NCBI GenBank assembly: GCA_965221405.1
Contig: CBDCSE010000002.1
Location: 1,302,001 to 1,366,000 of the forward strand
DNA: 64,000 nucleotides
Source of the DNA: JAPOUP01 sp965221405
GTDB taxonomy: Bacteria; Pseudomonadota; Alphaproteobacteria; Rhodobacterales; Rhodobacteraceae
Direction of reading: 5' to 3'
Shown: positions 8,646 to 17,152 of the stretch, in pieces
Layout: the number at the start of each line of letters is the position of its first letter
How positions within the stretch are numbered: position 1 is the first letter of the stretch
Program-made: the position numbers and the translations under genes
Notes under the pieces: generated by a model
What the model was told of the DNA's origin: nothing
The model's input: only the letters and a program-made list of their open reading frames with translations
Databases searched by the model: none

Positions 8646-9199
8646 GGAAAAGGCATTTCCCGGGCTCTGGCCTGCTGTTCGACCTTCGCCCACAGGGCGT
8701 CGAGGATTACGCGGACAGCACCCCAGCTCTTGATCTCCGTGAATATCTGAGCGGCCCGCTCGCCGGATCGGGCATGTTTCTCGGGTTTTCCGGCCGGATG
8801 GACCGGCATTTCACGATGGACATGGTCGGGCGTTGGTCCGGCAACACCGGTACACTCGACGAGCGTTTCCGCTATAGTGACGGTCTGACCGGCGAGAGGT
8901 GCTGGAAACTGGTTTTCGCCGACGGGGAAAACTTCACCGCGACCGCGCATGATGTCGAAGGCGTTGCCATCGGTGTCCAGCGCGGAAACTCCGCCGTTAT
9001 GCGTTATCGGCTTCGAATTACCAGAGAGAGTGGCGAAATCGTTGTCGCAATGGAGGACTGGTTCCACCTGATGGCCGACGCCACTTTGGTCAACCGCGCC
9101 AGAATGACCAAATTCGGGTTCAAGGTGGGTGAGCTGTGCGGTTCCTTCCGCAAGTGCGGAGCCGGGGAAACGGCAACCACAGGGACGAAACCGTCGTGA
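8642..9199 (+). CDS. DUF3833 family protein
   Basis: A 185-residue protein matching the DUF3833 family in length and motifs: LREYLSGPLAGSGMFLGFSG, FTMDMVGRW, LDERFRYSDG, YRLRITRESGEIVVAMEDWF and the terminal LVNRARMTKFGFKVGEL. Family members are usually lipoproteins or membrane-associated; no lipobox is evident here. The function is unknown, but members co-occur with the FAD/DUF1365/cfa genes. It overlaps both neighbours by 4 bases (ATGA at 8642, GTGA at 9196), which implies coupled translation. Confidence 0.8.
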   Translation: MRKRHFPGSGLLFDLRPQGVEDYADSTPALDLREYLSGPLAGSGMFLGFSGRMDRHFTMDMVGRWSGNTGTLDERFRYSDGLTGERCWKLVFADGENFTATAHDVEGVAIGVQRGNSAVMRYRLRITRESGEIVVAMEDWFHLMADATLVNRARMTKFGFKVGELCGSFRKCGAGETATTGTKPS

Positions 9200-9975
9200 G
9201 CCGGCTTGCCGGAAAGCGCTTCTGGCTTGTTGGCGCCAGTGCGGGGATTGGCCGACAGCTCGCATTGCGGCTCGCGCGGGAAGGGGCTGCCGTTGCGGTT
9301 TCGGCCCGCGGAAGCGAGGCGCTTTCGGGACTCATTGACGAGATGACACCCGTGAAGTCCGTCCGCGATGGCCATATCGCGGTGCCGTTCGATGTGCGCG
9401 ACAGCATCGGGACGGCGCACGCGTTCGAACGGATAGGTGACGTGGATGGTGTGATTTACTGCGCCGGCGCATACGAGCCGATGTCAGCATGTCGGCCTGA
9501 CATGGACGCTCTGGAGACGGTCATCGACGTGAACCTTACCGGCGCCCTGCGCGTTCTGGCCGCCTGCGCACCCGCTTTCTGCGGAAAGGGTGCCGGTCAT
9601 ATCGTGCTGGTCGGTTCGCTGTCGGGATATCGCGGCCTGCCGGACGCGTGGGGTTACGGCGCGACCAAGGCGGCGCTTATCCATCTCGCCGAAAATCTTC
9701 GCTGTGACCTGCGCAGGACCGGTGTCAAGGTGCAGATCTGCAACCCCGGTTTCGTCTCCACGCGTCTGACCGACAAAAACCGTTTCACGATGCCCTTCAT
9801 CATGACGGCTGAGGCCGCCGCGGACAGGATCGTGCGTGGAATGATTCGCGGCCGGTTCGAGATCGCCTTTCCTTTTGCCATGAGACTGGGGCTCAGGCTT
9901 CTGGCATCCCTGCCAAGGCCGCTCTATTTCGCGCTGCTGACCTATGCGGCCGGCAAGCCGGTTGAAACGTCATGA
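9196..9975 (+). CDS. Short-chain dehydrogenase/reductase
   Basis: A 259-residue NAD(P)-dependent oxidoreductase of the SDR fold. The cofactor motif is GASAGIGRQLA near residue 12, the DVNLTGAL structural motif is present, and the catalytic Ser-Tyr-Lys are visible as LVGSLSGYRGLP...WGYGATKAALIH. The start is the GTG at 9196, which shares GTGA with the stop of the DUF3833 gene; the stop shares ATGA with cfa. Within the operon it may reduce or oxidise a fatty-acyl intermediate, but this is inference. Confidence 0.87.
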   Translation: MSRLAGKRFWLVGASAGIGRQLALRLAREGAAVAVSARGSEALSGLIDEMTPVKSVRDGHIAVPFDVRDSIGTAHAFERIGDVDGVIYCAGAYEPMSACRPDMDALETVIDVNLTGALRVLAACAPAFCGKGAGHIVLVGSLSGYRGLPDAWGYGATKAALIHLAENLRCDLRRTGVKVQICNPGFVSTRLTDKNRFTMPFIMTAEAAADRIVRGMIRGRFEIAFPFAMRLGLRLLASLPRPLYFALLTYAAGKPVETS

Positions 9976-11210
9976 ACGCTTCGGTTGACGGGCCGGGCGT
10001 CTATCTGGAGAGAGGCCGCAATACCCCACGGATCCCGCCGCGGCGGCTACGGATCTTCCAGTCGATCCTGGGGCGTGTCGAATCCGGTGAGATAGAAGTC
10101 GAGCTGCCCGACGGCGGACGGATCCGTGCCGTGGGCCGTGAGCCCGGGCCGTGTGGGGGGGTCACCGTTCTCAACCCGCGGTTCTTCAGTCGGCTCCTGG
10201 CCGAGGGGGATCTCGGTTTTGGCGAGATGTATGTGGAGCGATGGTGGACAACCCCGGATCTCCAGAGCCTTCTGGATGTAATATTACTGAACAACGAGAA
10301 CATGGCGCGGGAATTCCCGGGCACATGGCTGTTCCGCCTTCGGGAGCGCTTTCTCCATTTGCTGAACGCCAATAGCCGGAAGGGATCCCGGCGCAACATC
10401 GCGCACCACTACGATCTCGGTAACGCGTTCTACGGTCTTTGGCTTGATGAGTCGATGACCTACTCCTCCGCGCTGTTCCGGAACGGCAATGAGAGTCTCG
10501 TCGAGGCGCAGCGAAACAAATATGCGGCCATCTGTGACCGGCTGGCGCTGGCGCCCGGCGGACATATACTGGAGATTGGCTGCGGATGGGGTGGTTTCCT
10601 CGAATATGCGATCCGGGATCGTGGATTCCGGGTGATGGGCCTCACGATCTCGCGTGAGCAGCGGGACTACGCGCAACGGCGGCTGTTCGAGGCGGGACTT
10701 GCGGAACGGGCCGAGATAGTCCTGCGTGACTACCGGGATGAGCGCGGCAGCTATGACGGGATCGTCTCGATCGAGATGATCGAGGCGGTTGGCGAGAGAT
10801 ACTGGTCGCATTATTTCCGCGCGCTTCGCGATCGGCTCCGCCCGGGTGGGCATGCGGCCCTGCAGGCGATCACGATAGCGGATAGTCTTTTTCCCAAATA
10901 CCGCGTCAGGGCCGATTTCGTGCAGAAGCATATTTTTCCGGGTGGCATGCTTCCGAATTCGGCGGCGCTGCGGGACCTGGCCGAAGCGGCCGGGCTGAAA
11001 CAGATCGGGTGGGACTCCTTCGCCGACAGTTACTCACGCACGCTGCGCGCCTGGCACCGTCAGTTCAATTCCAGGTGGGACAGGATCGCGGAACTCGGTT
11101 TTGACGGCAGTTTTCGTCGTATGTGGAATTTCTACCTCGCGTCGAGCGCCGCCGGTTTCGCCGCGGGAACGACCGACGTCGTTCAGGTTCACTATCGGAG
11201 ACCGCTGTAA
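9972..11210 (+). CDS. cfa: Cyclopropane-fatty-acyl-phospholipid synthase family methyltransferase
   Basis: A 412-residue SAM-dependent methyltransferase acting on acyl chains of membrane phospholipids. NIAHHYDLGNAFYGLWLDE, MTYSSA, the SAM-binding loop ILEIGCGWGGFLEYA, GLTISREQRDYA, the Asp-containing LRDYRDERG, VSIEMIEAVGERYW and KHIFPGGMLPN are all hallmark segments. Paralogues in Rhodobacter methylate unsaturated acyl chains to methyl-branched or furan-precursor fatty acids; whether this one cyclopropanates or methylates cannot be told from sequence. It is the last of seven overlapping genes; about 216 bases without a gene follow. Confidence 0.93.
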   Translation: MNASVDGPGVYLERGRNTPRIPPRRLRIFQSILGRVESGEIEVELPDGGRIRAVGREPGPCGGVTVLNPRFFSRLLAEGDLGFGEMYVERWWTTPDLQSLLDVILLNNENMAREFPGTWLFRLRERFLHLLNANSRKGSRRNIAHHYDLGNAFYGLWLDESMTYSSALFRNGNESLVEAQRNKYAAICDRLALAPGGHILEIGCGWGGFLEYAIRDRGFRVMGLTISREQRDYAQRRLFEAGLAERAEIVLRDYRDERGSYDGIVSIEMIEAVGERYWSHYFRALRDRLRPGGHAALQAITIADSLFPKYRVRADFVQKHIFPGGMLPNSAALRDLAEAAGLKQIGWDSFADSYSRTLRAWHRQFNSRWDRIAELGFDGSFRRMWNFYLASSAAGFAAGTTDVVQVHYRRPL

Positions 11211-11426
11211 CGAATGGCGGACTTCGAGACCACCATTGCGGGGCGGTTTTTGGGCGGTGCACCAGTTTGATTTCCAGCCCGACCCGAACGGCCCTGAACC
11301 AGTGGTGAATAAAATTGACCTCCTAAAATAAGGGCTTGCGGTTCCTACATCCCGGACATACGTGCTGAAAGCGCCGCTCTCACTTTACACTTCTGCGTGT
11401 CACAAGAAATAGACAGGAGACAGAAG

Positions 11427-12149
11427 ATGCCCCATCAGAGGACGGTGGAAGTTGCGCCCAAAGAGGTAAACGCGAACTCCGCTGACAGTTCCGCCGCCCT
11501 AAGGCTAGAAGTTCTACCGGAAAGAATATCCCACAGAGACTTTCGGCTAATCGTTAGCCGGTTCACTAAGCTGATGGACGGAATTTCGGAAGAAGTTTGC
11601 GACGACCAAAAAGATATATTCTGGGAAATCTCGGTTTTAAAAGGCAGTCTTGTACTGGAAGCGCACGCAAAAACGGAAATACCAGATTTCGCCGCCCTGG
11701 AAAAAATACAGGACGCGGTTTTGAACCCTAGAGGAACAACACTGAAAAATCTTAGGGGATTCACGAAAAGCCTTCCTCCAATGCGTCTATTGGTTGGGGA
11801 GAAGACAAAGGATATTTTTGAGAGGGCCAGAAGGGGCAATGAAATTTCCCCAAAGGTTGAAATGACGGAATACGGTACGATTGAAGGCTTCCTTGACGTA
11901 TTGGACACGCGAGGTTCTCCACAGTTCACGATTTCTGAATCTATCTGGGACGTAGAGGTGAAATGTATCGTATTACAGGAACTCGTCGAACCAATGCGTG
12001 GACTTTGGCAGAAACGCGTGATGGCGCATGGAGAAATACATTATAACCAAAATGGACTGCCTTCTGGAATTAACGCGGAAAAGGTTGAGGACTACCCATA
12101 CAGTGAATCCCCAATAAGTGAATATCGCGGAATCCTTTCTTCAGAATGA
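11427..12149 (+). CDS. Conserved hypothetical partner of a PIN-domain protein
   Basis: A 240-residue soluble protein starting at the ATG at 11427 behind AGGAGA. I see an N-terminal ALRLEVLPERISHRDFRLIVSRF block, a middle with WEISVLKGSLVLEA and a C-terminal SPQFTISESIWDVEVKCIV...MRGLWQKRVMAHGEI. Proteins with this architecture of unknown function occur next to PIN-domain genes; that association is from memory and unverified. Its stop overlapped the PIN start as ATGA before an IS630 landed 12 bases downstream. The gene is clearly AT-richer than the flanking operons, suggesting transfer. A role as antitoxin or regulator of the PIN protein is inference. Confidence 0.7.
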   Translation: MPHQRTVEVAPKEVNANSADSSAALRLEVLPERISHRDFRLIVSRFTKLMDGISEEVCDDQKDIFWEISVLKGSLVLEAHAKTEIPDFAALEKIQDAVLNPRGTTLKNLRGFTKSLPPMRLLVGEKTKDIFERARRGNEISPKVEMTEYGTIEGFLDVLDTRGSPQFTISESIWDVEVKCIVLQELVEPMRGLWQKRVMAHGEIHYNQNGLPSGINAEKVEDYPYSESPISEYRGILSSE

Positions 12150-12161
12150 CGATAGAACTTA

Positions 12162-13428
12162 TACCATTTTCCGAAAGTTTTGACCTATGGAGCGCCATTT
12201 GACCGGTTGCTTCAGCAAACACGGGCCCATGACCGTTTGGTGATCGACGCGATGCGTTCCAGGTCGGCCTCGAACGCGTTCCAGGCGTCGAGCATCGAGG
12301 CCTGAACGTCCGCGACCGTCGGGAAGAATCGGTTGGAGAGGAAGTTCGAGCGCAGGTAGTCGAAGACCTGCTCGACCGGGTTCAGTTCCGGCGAATACGG
12401 CGGCAGGTGCAGCAGGGACACGTTGCCGGGAACGACGAGCGCCCTGGACCGGTGCCAGCCGGCTCCGTCGAGCACGACCACCGCGTGGTTGCCGGGCTTC
12501 ACCTTCGCCGAGATCATCTCCAGGTGGACGTTCATCTCGTCGGTGTTCGCCCTGCCACAGACATGCCCGACGGCGCAGGGATCCCCGGCGCGGCTGGCGG
12601 CGAACAGGTATCTGTATCCGTAGCGGTGGTCGCGCACCGCGCGGGGCCGGACGCCCCGGCGCGCCCATATGCGCGTGTTCGTGCCCTTCTGGCCCGCCCT
12701 CAGCTCGTCCTGGAACCAGACCTCGATCCGCTCGGGCGCGGCGCCTTCGCCCGCCGCGCCCAGCGCCAGCCCGCTGAAATCGTTGCGGAACTCTCTCTGC
12801 CGCCCCGGATCGGCCCTGGGATGGAGCGGACGGACGGTCTGGTGGCTGAAGCCGAGGCCGCGCACCGTCCGCCACATCGCGGATACGCTGACGGAAACGC
12901 CGAACCGGGCCATCGCCCAGGCGGCGAGGTCCTTCAGACGCCAGCGCACGAGACCGCCGTCCCCGGGACCGGGGCCGGCCTCGACCCGCTCCGCGAGAAG
13001 GGCTCGCTGGTCCCTGTCCAGGCGCCCGGGCCGTCCCGTCCTCGGGCTGTCCGCCAGCCCCCCGAGACCGGCCAGGTTATAGCGGACCGTCCAGTCCCTC
13101 ACGGACTGGACCGTCGTGCGCAGCCGCGCCGCGACCTCTCCGGGCGGCATCCCCTCGAGCCTGAGCGCGATGGCGCGGGCGCGCCGGCGCTGGCGATGGT
13201 CCTTGCACCTGCCGGCGAACTGGCGCAGGTCTTCGGCCGTGCGGCCGGTGTCGGTGATCGTCAGGGGTGCGGGCATGTCCTGTCTCCTGTCGGTGTTGGT
13301 TTGCGGAAACCACAACATAGCGACATTGACGGCTGGCCGCACGCGCCATCCGCGACGGAACGGAATATATCGTGTATATACGGCTATGAGACTATATGTT
13401 GATGAGTCAAAACTTTCGGGAAATGGTA
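12162..13428 (-). mobile_element. IS630-family insertion sequence, copy B (complete, 1267 bp)
   Basis: The ends are the same terminal inverted repeats as copy A (TACCATTTTCCGAAAG at 12162, the inverse of TACCATTTCCCGAAAG at 13428). TTA flanks both sides (12159-12161 and 13429-13431), the same target as copy A when read in transposase orientation. Length equals copy A and the encoded transposase is identical, which points to very recent transposition. It lies in codon 5-6 of the PIN-domain gene. Confidence 0.93.
12212..13276 (-). CDS. IS630-family transposase
   Basis: A 354-residue DDE transposase identical in predicted sequence to the one at 1323-2387, including WFQDEL, VVLDGAGWH and NPVEQVFDYL as the catalytic blocks. 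The start ATG is at 13274-13276 with a GGAGA box upstream; longer frames read in from the interrupted PIN gene and are not expected to be the native start. Confidence 0.93.
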   Translation of the reverse strand: MPAPLTITDTGRTAEDLRQFAGRCKDHRQRRRARAIALRLEGMPPGEVAARLRTTVQSVRDWTVRYNLAGLGGLADSPRTGRPGRLDRDQRALLAERVEAGPGPGDGGLVRWRLKDLAAWAMARFGVSVSVSAMWRTVRGLGFSHQTVRPLHPRADPGRQREFRNDFSGLALGAAGEGAAPERIEVWFQDELRAGQKGTNTRIWARRGVRPRAVRDHRYGYRYLFAASRAGDPCAVGHVCGRANTDEMNVHLEMISAKVKPGNHAVVVLDGAGWHRSRALVVPGNVSLLHLPPYSPELNPVEQVFDYLRSNFLSNRFFPTVADVQASMLDAWNAFEADLERIASITKRSWARVC

Positions 13429-13967
13429 TTAGGTACTGGGATTCAAGCTGTTTTCTCGCTTGGCTCAAGGAAGAGAAAGACAGAGTCAGCCAGTGTGGCC
13501 AGGTGCTTGACTTGGTTCAGTGCGGGAAAATTGAGTTGGTGACGAGCACCCTCACCGTCGCGGAAGTCATACAGGTTAAGAAGAAGGACAAACTTCCAAA
13601 AGGAAAACGCTCGAACGTTGAGGATCTATTTAATCGCCCCTCAATCAAAATGACGGCACTAAGTTTGCCAATCGCAATAAAAGCGCGGGACGTTGTATGG
13701 GATCACGGCATAGACCCTAAGGACGCCGTTCATGTCGCTACCGCTATTGTCAGAAAAGCGAAAATTCTTGAGACATTCGACAAGGACTTAATCTCTCGTG
13801 GAAACTCGATTGGCAGTGACCTACTGTTCAGGGAACCAGAAGTCAAGGAACCTAGACTTGAACTGACGGGTCCGGGTCGCCCCTAACCTACTCTCCTCGC
13901 TGATGGGCCGCGTCGTCCATGGGATCCTTAGGCTGCATGAAGAGCGGACATGGGCGGGTGCAATACC

Positions 13968-14133
13968 TCAAGCCCGCTTCCTGTTCTTCGATCCCAGATG
14001 CTTCGGCCCCGGTTTCTTCGGCTTGGGGGAGTTGGCCTTGATCAGGTCAATCCAGTCGATATCCCGTAGGGTGTCGTCAATGCCAGCCGCCATGGCCGGT
14101 GACACCTTCAGGGTCGAATGAATGCGGCGATAA
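13968..14133 (-). pseudogene. IS1-type transposase C-terminal remnant
   Basis: On the minus strand the frame reads HSTLKVSPAMAAGIDDTLRD and then IDWIDLIKANSPKPKKPGPKH before a TGA at 13968. The HxTLxVSPAMAAG motif with a short downstream helix is the C-terminus of a common alphaproteobacterial IS1-type transposase. Nothing catalytic remains upstream and there are no recognisable ends, so this is a scar. The following stretch to 14640 holds no gene I can support. Confidence 0.5.
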
Positions 14134-14641
14134 CGTGCTCTTTGGCCGATCTCGGGCCCGGGATGTCACGGATGATAATCGCCGTTCCTGCTATCGCTCT
14201 GCCCTGCCCGGGGGGTGCCAATCCTGATGGTCGATCGCGCGTGACGGCCCGTTTCGATCGATCGGGTCTGATTGCGTACCCGCGTTCGCCGCCGGTATGG
14301 GTCTAGCCAATACCATTTGATCCGTCGTATAGTCCGAAGGTTACGGGCGGGAGTTCGAAAATGGTCGCGATCTCCGTGTTCCGCGTCGGCGGGCGCCTCC
14401 TGCGCAGGCACACTGAACGGCCGTGATCGGGTCCGCTTGATGTACCACGCCATGCCGTTTCACGCCTATAATCGGCATCCCGGGGCCGACGGCCGCGGTG
14501 CCTGTTTCCGTGCGTTCTCCGGACATTTCCGATGCCGCCGGGCACCGGCTGACGGGTTCGTTCATTCGACGCGGATCGTGCGGGGCAGCATGCCGTATCC
14601 GGGTAATGGCATGGGCGGGAACGGCCTTCGGAGGTAACGGC
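14134..14641. other. Non-coding stretch before the sugar kinase
   Basis: About 500 bases without a supportable gene. Frames here are rich in Arg and lack family motifs. The last bases carry a clear ribosome-binding site, GGAGGTAAC, seven to ten bases before the ATG at 14642. Confidence 0.5.
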
Positions 14642-15562
14642 ATGGGCGGCGGAAAGGGTCATATCCGCAGGGTGGCGTGTATAGGCGAGGTAATGATCGA
14701 ACTGGTCACCGAAGGTGAGAACCGGGCGCAATTGAATGTCGCCGGGGACACCTACAACACGGCGGTCTACCTGGCGCGACTGCTCGGCCGTGATCACGCC
14801 TCCGTTTCTTTCATTACGGTGCTGGGTCAGGATCGGTTCTCCGATCGGATTGTGGCGCATATGACCGCACATGGGGTTGACGCCGACTACCTTGAGCGGC
14901 GTGCGGACAGGTCGCCGGGGCTGTATGCCATCGACACGGACGATTGTGGGGAACGCAGTTTCACCTATTGGCGTTCGGACAGCGCCGCCCGAACGCTGTT
15001 CTCGGAGTCGACCGGTATGGGTGTGGACGTCATTGAGGGTTTCGATCTGGTTTATCTGTCCGGCATCACACTGTCGATATTGCCACCATCCGTCCGTCGC
15101 CGTCTTATGCGTGGCCTGGACCGGTTTCGCGCCGCCGGGGGGCTGGTCGCATACGACAGCAACCATCGTCCCCGATTGTGGAAAAGTGCCAGTGAGGCGT
15201 GCGAGGTCAATCTCGAGATGTGGGCCCGTACCGACATTGGGCTTCCTTCGGTTGATGATGAACTGGAGATCCATGGTGAGAGCGGAGAGCGACAGATCCT
15301 GAGCCGCCTGCGCGGTTTGGGACTGAGGGGCGGCGCTCTCAAACGGGGTGCTGGGGGACCGGTCGCGATCAACGGATCGGTAGATGGGGTGACGTTCGCT
15401 CCAGTGGATAGAATCATCGATTCAACCGCCGCCGGGGATAGCTTCAATGCGGGTTTCCTGGCGGAGACCATCCGGGGCGGCGGTCAGACCGCGGCGATGC
15501 AAGCCGGTCACGCGCTCGCGTCAAAGGTCGTACAGGCGCGGGGTGCCATTGTTCCGGTCTGA
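14642..15562 (+). CDS. kdgK: PfkB-family sugar kinase, 2-dehydro-3-deoxygluconokinase-like
   Basis: A 306-residue cytosolic sugar kinase. The N-terminus VACIGEVMIELV plus VAGDTYNTAVYLARLLG is typical of 2-keto-3-deoxygluconate kinases (Entner-Doudoroff and uronate routes). The C-terminal ribokinase signature with its catalytic Asp reads IDSTAAGDSFNAGFLAE. The start at 14642 is set by GGAGGTAAC upstream; a longer frame from 14498 lacks conservation. Beside it, on the opposite strand, is a dead sugar-ABC ATPase, suggesting a former sugar-uptake and kinase locus. The exact substrate is inferred from family resemblance. Confidence 0.85.
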   Translation: MGGGKGHIRRVACIGEVMIELVTEGENRAQLNVAGDTYNTAVYLARLLGRDHASVSFITVLGQDRFSDRIVAHMTAHGVDADYLERRADRSPGLYAIDTDDCGERSFTYWRSDSAARTLFSESTGMGVDVIEGFDLVYLSGITLSILPPSVRRRLMRGLDRFRAAGGLVAYDSNHRPRLWKSASEACEVNLEMWARTDIGLPSVDDELEIHGESGERQILSRLRGLGLRGGALKRGAGGPVAINGSVDGVTFAPVDRIIDSTAAGDSFNAGFLAETIRGGGQTAAMQAGHALASKVVQARGAIVPV

Positions 15563-15583
15563 GCGCTGAAGACGGCCTCGGGT

Positions 15584-16050
15584 TCAGGCCATGGCGGTCC
15601 TCGAGTGTTCATTCGCGCCGGTCATATCCGTCACAGCGTCCGACATGGCGCATTCCCGTGGACTGACGATGCATAGCCGTCGACCAAGCCTATGGATGTG
15701 AATCCGGTCCGAAACCTCAAATACGTGCGGCATGTTGTGGCTGATCAGGATAGTCGGGATTCCACGGGAGCGGACATCCTGAATAAGCTCCAGAACGCGG
15801 CGGCTTTCCCTGACACCAACTGCCGCGGTTGGTTCGTCGAGAATGATTGCCTTTGAACCGAAGGCCGCCGCGCGCGCGACGGTGACACCCTGGCGCTGTC
15901 CACCCTAAAGGGTTTCGACCGCCTCGTATGTTCTGGATCGTCATCAGTTCAAGTTCGGTAAGTTTCTCCCGTGCGAACCTCTCCATCGCCGGCCGGTCAA
16001 GCTGCCGCAGGACAGTGCCGCGCCAGCCCGGTCTTCGAATCTTCCGTCCC
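15584..16050 (-). pseudogene. Sugar ABC transporter ATP-binding protein, C-terminal remnant
   Basis: Read on the minus strand: REKLTELELMTIQNI, a frame change, then YEAVETL-stop-GGQRQGVTVARAAAF, GSKAIILDEPTAAVGVRES, VRSRGIPTILISHNMPHVFEV and DRIHIHRLGRRL. This is the second half of an FrcA/RbsA-type sugar importer ATPase: signature motif, Walker B and H-loop. A TAG sits inside the signature motif (expected LSGGQ), there is a frameshift about 30 codons earlier, and the Walker A half is missing. The gene is dead; its permease and binding protein are not in the window. Confidence 0.8.
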
Positions 16051-16330
16051 ACTTATTTCAGACGGGGTCTGAACTTCATTATGAAGCCCTTGCGCCCAGG
16101 GGTTTCAATGGGACAATACATGGTGTCAGATGAATACTTGGAGACCATCCCATGACGGCGCGGATCCCGTTAAAGAAGCGGAAAGGTTACATCCTCGGTA
16201 TTCCCTTGGAAAAACGGTGTGCGCTTCCGGTAGCGGTGGTTGCCCTCGGTCTCGGAGAGATGAGGGTGGCTGCCTGCAACATTGAATGCAGGTCGATTGC
16301 TCCACAGGCCATCAGTCGCGGATCTCGTTG

Positions 16331-17152
16331 ATGGGACGTGTCCGGCATCAGCGTTTTCCGGCGCGAACCCGCCCGGTATCGCTATGGCCGCTTTTTGCGC
16401 TTCTCTGCGCTGTCTGCGTATCCCTGACGTTTCGGGAAGCCGGGGCCCAGACAGTCGGGGACAGTTGGAGGGGGCTTGCGGTCGCGCCTGAGCATCGATG
16501 CGCGCCCTATAAACGCACTGATTACCCTTATCCACAGTCAGTGGAATTGCGGCTCATCGATTCGATGGGTGGTCGGATATACGGACCCTACACCGGGAGA
16601 CATTTTGGATGCCGGTCGCAGACCGACATCGATCACATAGTCGCCCTCTCCGAAGCCCATGACAGCGGTCTTTGTGCGGTCGGCCGGGAGACACGCCGCC
16701 GCTTCGCCTCGGATCCACTCAATCTGGCTCTTGCCGCGCCGGAAGTGAACCGATGCGGCGTCGGCGGCAAGTGCGCTTTAGACGCTGACGAATGGCTGCC
16801 ACGGATCAACCGCTGCTGGTTCGCCAACCGTGTCCTGGAGGTCAGGCGCAGGTATCGTCTGACGATCGATCGCCGGGAGGCAACTGCGCTGGAACGCGTC
16901 CTTTCAGGGTGCGCCGATTTCGAAATGACCGTCGTGGCCTCCACCGGACCCGTTCCATGCCTTGGCCACTCAAAAGCGCGCCCGGAGACGGGAGCTGATG
17001 TGGTGGACGCTCTCCGACTATGGGACGACAATGGCAATGGGCGCATCACATGCAGAGAGGCAAGGCGCCACCGGATAGCACCCGTGCCACGGGAACATCC
17101 CGCCTATCCTTATATGCACGACGGCGACGGTGACGGCGTTGTCTGTGAATGA
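16331..17152 (+). CDS. Exported HNH-type nuclease with Excalibur calcium-binding domain
   Basis: A 273-residue predicted secreted protein. A signal peptide (RPVSLWPLFALLCAVCVSL... ending near AGAQ) precedes a DUF1524/GmrSD-C-like HNH region with TDIDHIVALSEAHDSG and DPLNLALAAPEVNR. The C-terminus has WDDNGNGRITCREA and an Excalibur motif, HPAYPYMHDGDGDGVVCE, a short Ca-binding loop. Such proteins are likely extracellular nucleases, perhaps for nutrient scavenging or DNA degradation. I chose the ATG at 16331 because it places the hydrophobic core within about 15 residues of the start; a frame start at 16286 would be unusually long. It has no operon partners. Confidence 0.75.
   Translation: MGRVRHQRFPARTRPVSLWPLFALLCAVCVSLTFREAGAQTVGDSWRGLAVAPEHRCAPYKRTDYPYPQSVELRLIDSMGGRIYGPYTGRHFGCRSQTDIDHIVALSEAHDSGLCAVGRETRRRFASDPLNLALAAPEVNRCGVGGKCALDADEWLPRINRCWFANRVLEVRRRYRLTIDRREATALERVLSGCADFEMTVVASTGPVPCLGHSKARPETGADVVDALRLWDDNGNGRITCREARRHRIAPVPREHPAYPYMHDGDGDGVVCE

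Larger units (their letters stand above)
12146..13886 (+). pseudogene. PIN-domain (VapC-like) protein gene interrupted by IS630
   Basis: Removing the IS630 at 12162-13428 and one TTA duplicate joins 12146-12161 to 13432-13886. The join gives an uninterrupted 156-residue frame beginning MTIELRYWDSSCFLAWLKEE. PIN-nuclease features follow: the first Asp in YWDSS, STLTVAEV with its Glu, DPKDAVHVATAI and ETFDKDLIS, four acidic positions of a metal-dependent RNase. The restored ATG overlaps the upstream gene's TGA as ATGA. With the IS in place only codons 1-5 remain attached to the native start; a fused frame from inside the IS could still express residues from RYWDSS on, so residual activity is possible but unproven. 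Confidence 0.85.

Noticed and set aside
12407..13402. 331-codon frame antisense to the IS630 transposase (also at 1197-2192)
   Set aside because: Pro/Arg-rich, mirrors the transposase codons exactly and occurs in both IS copies only because the IS is identical.
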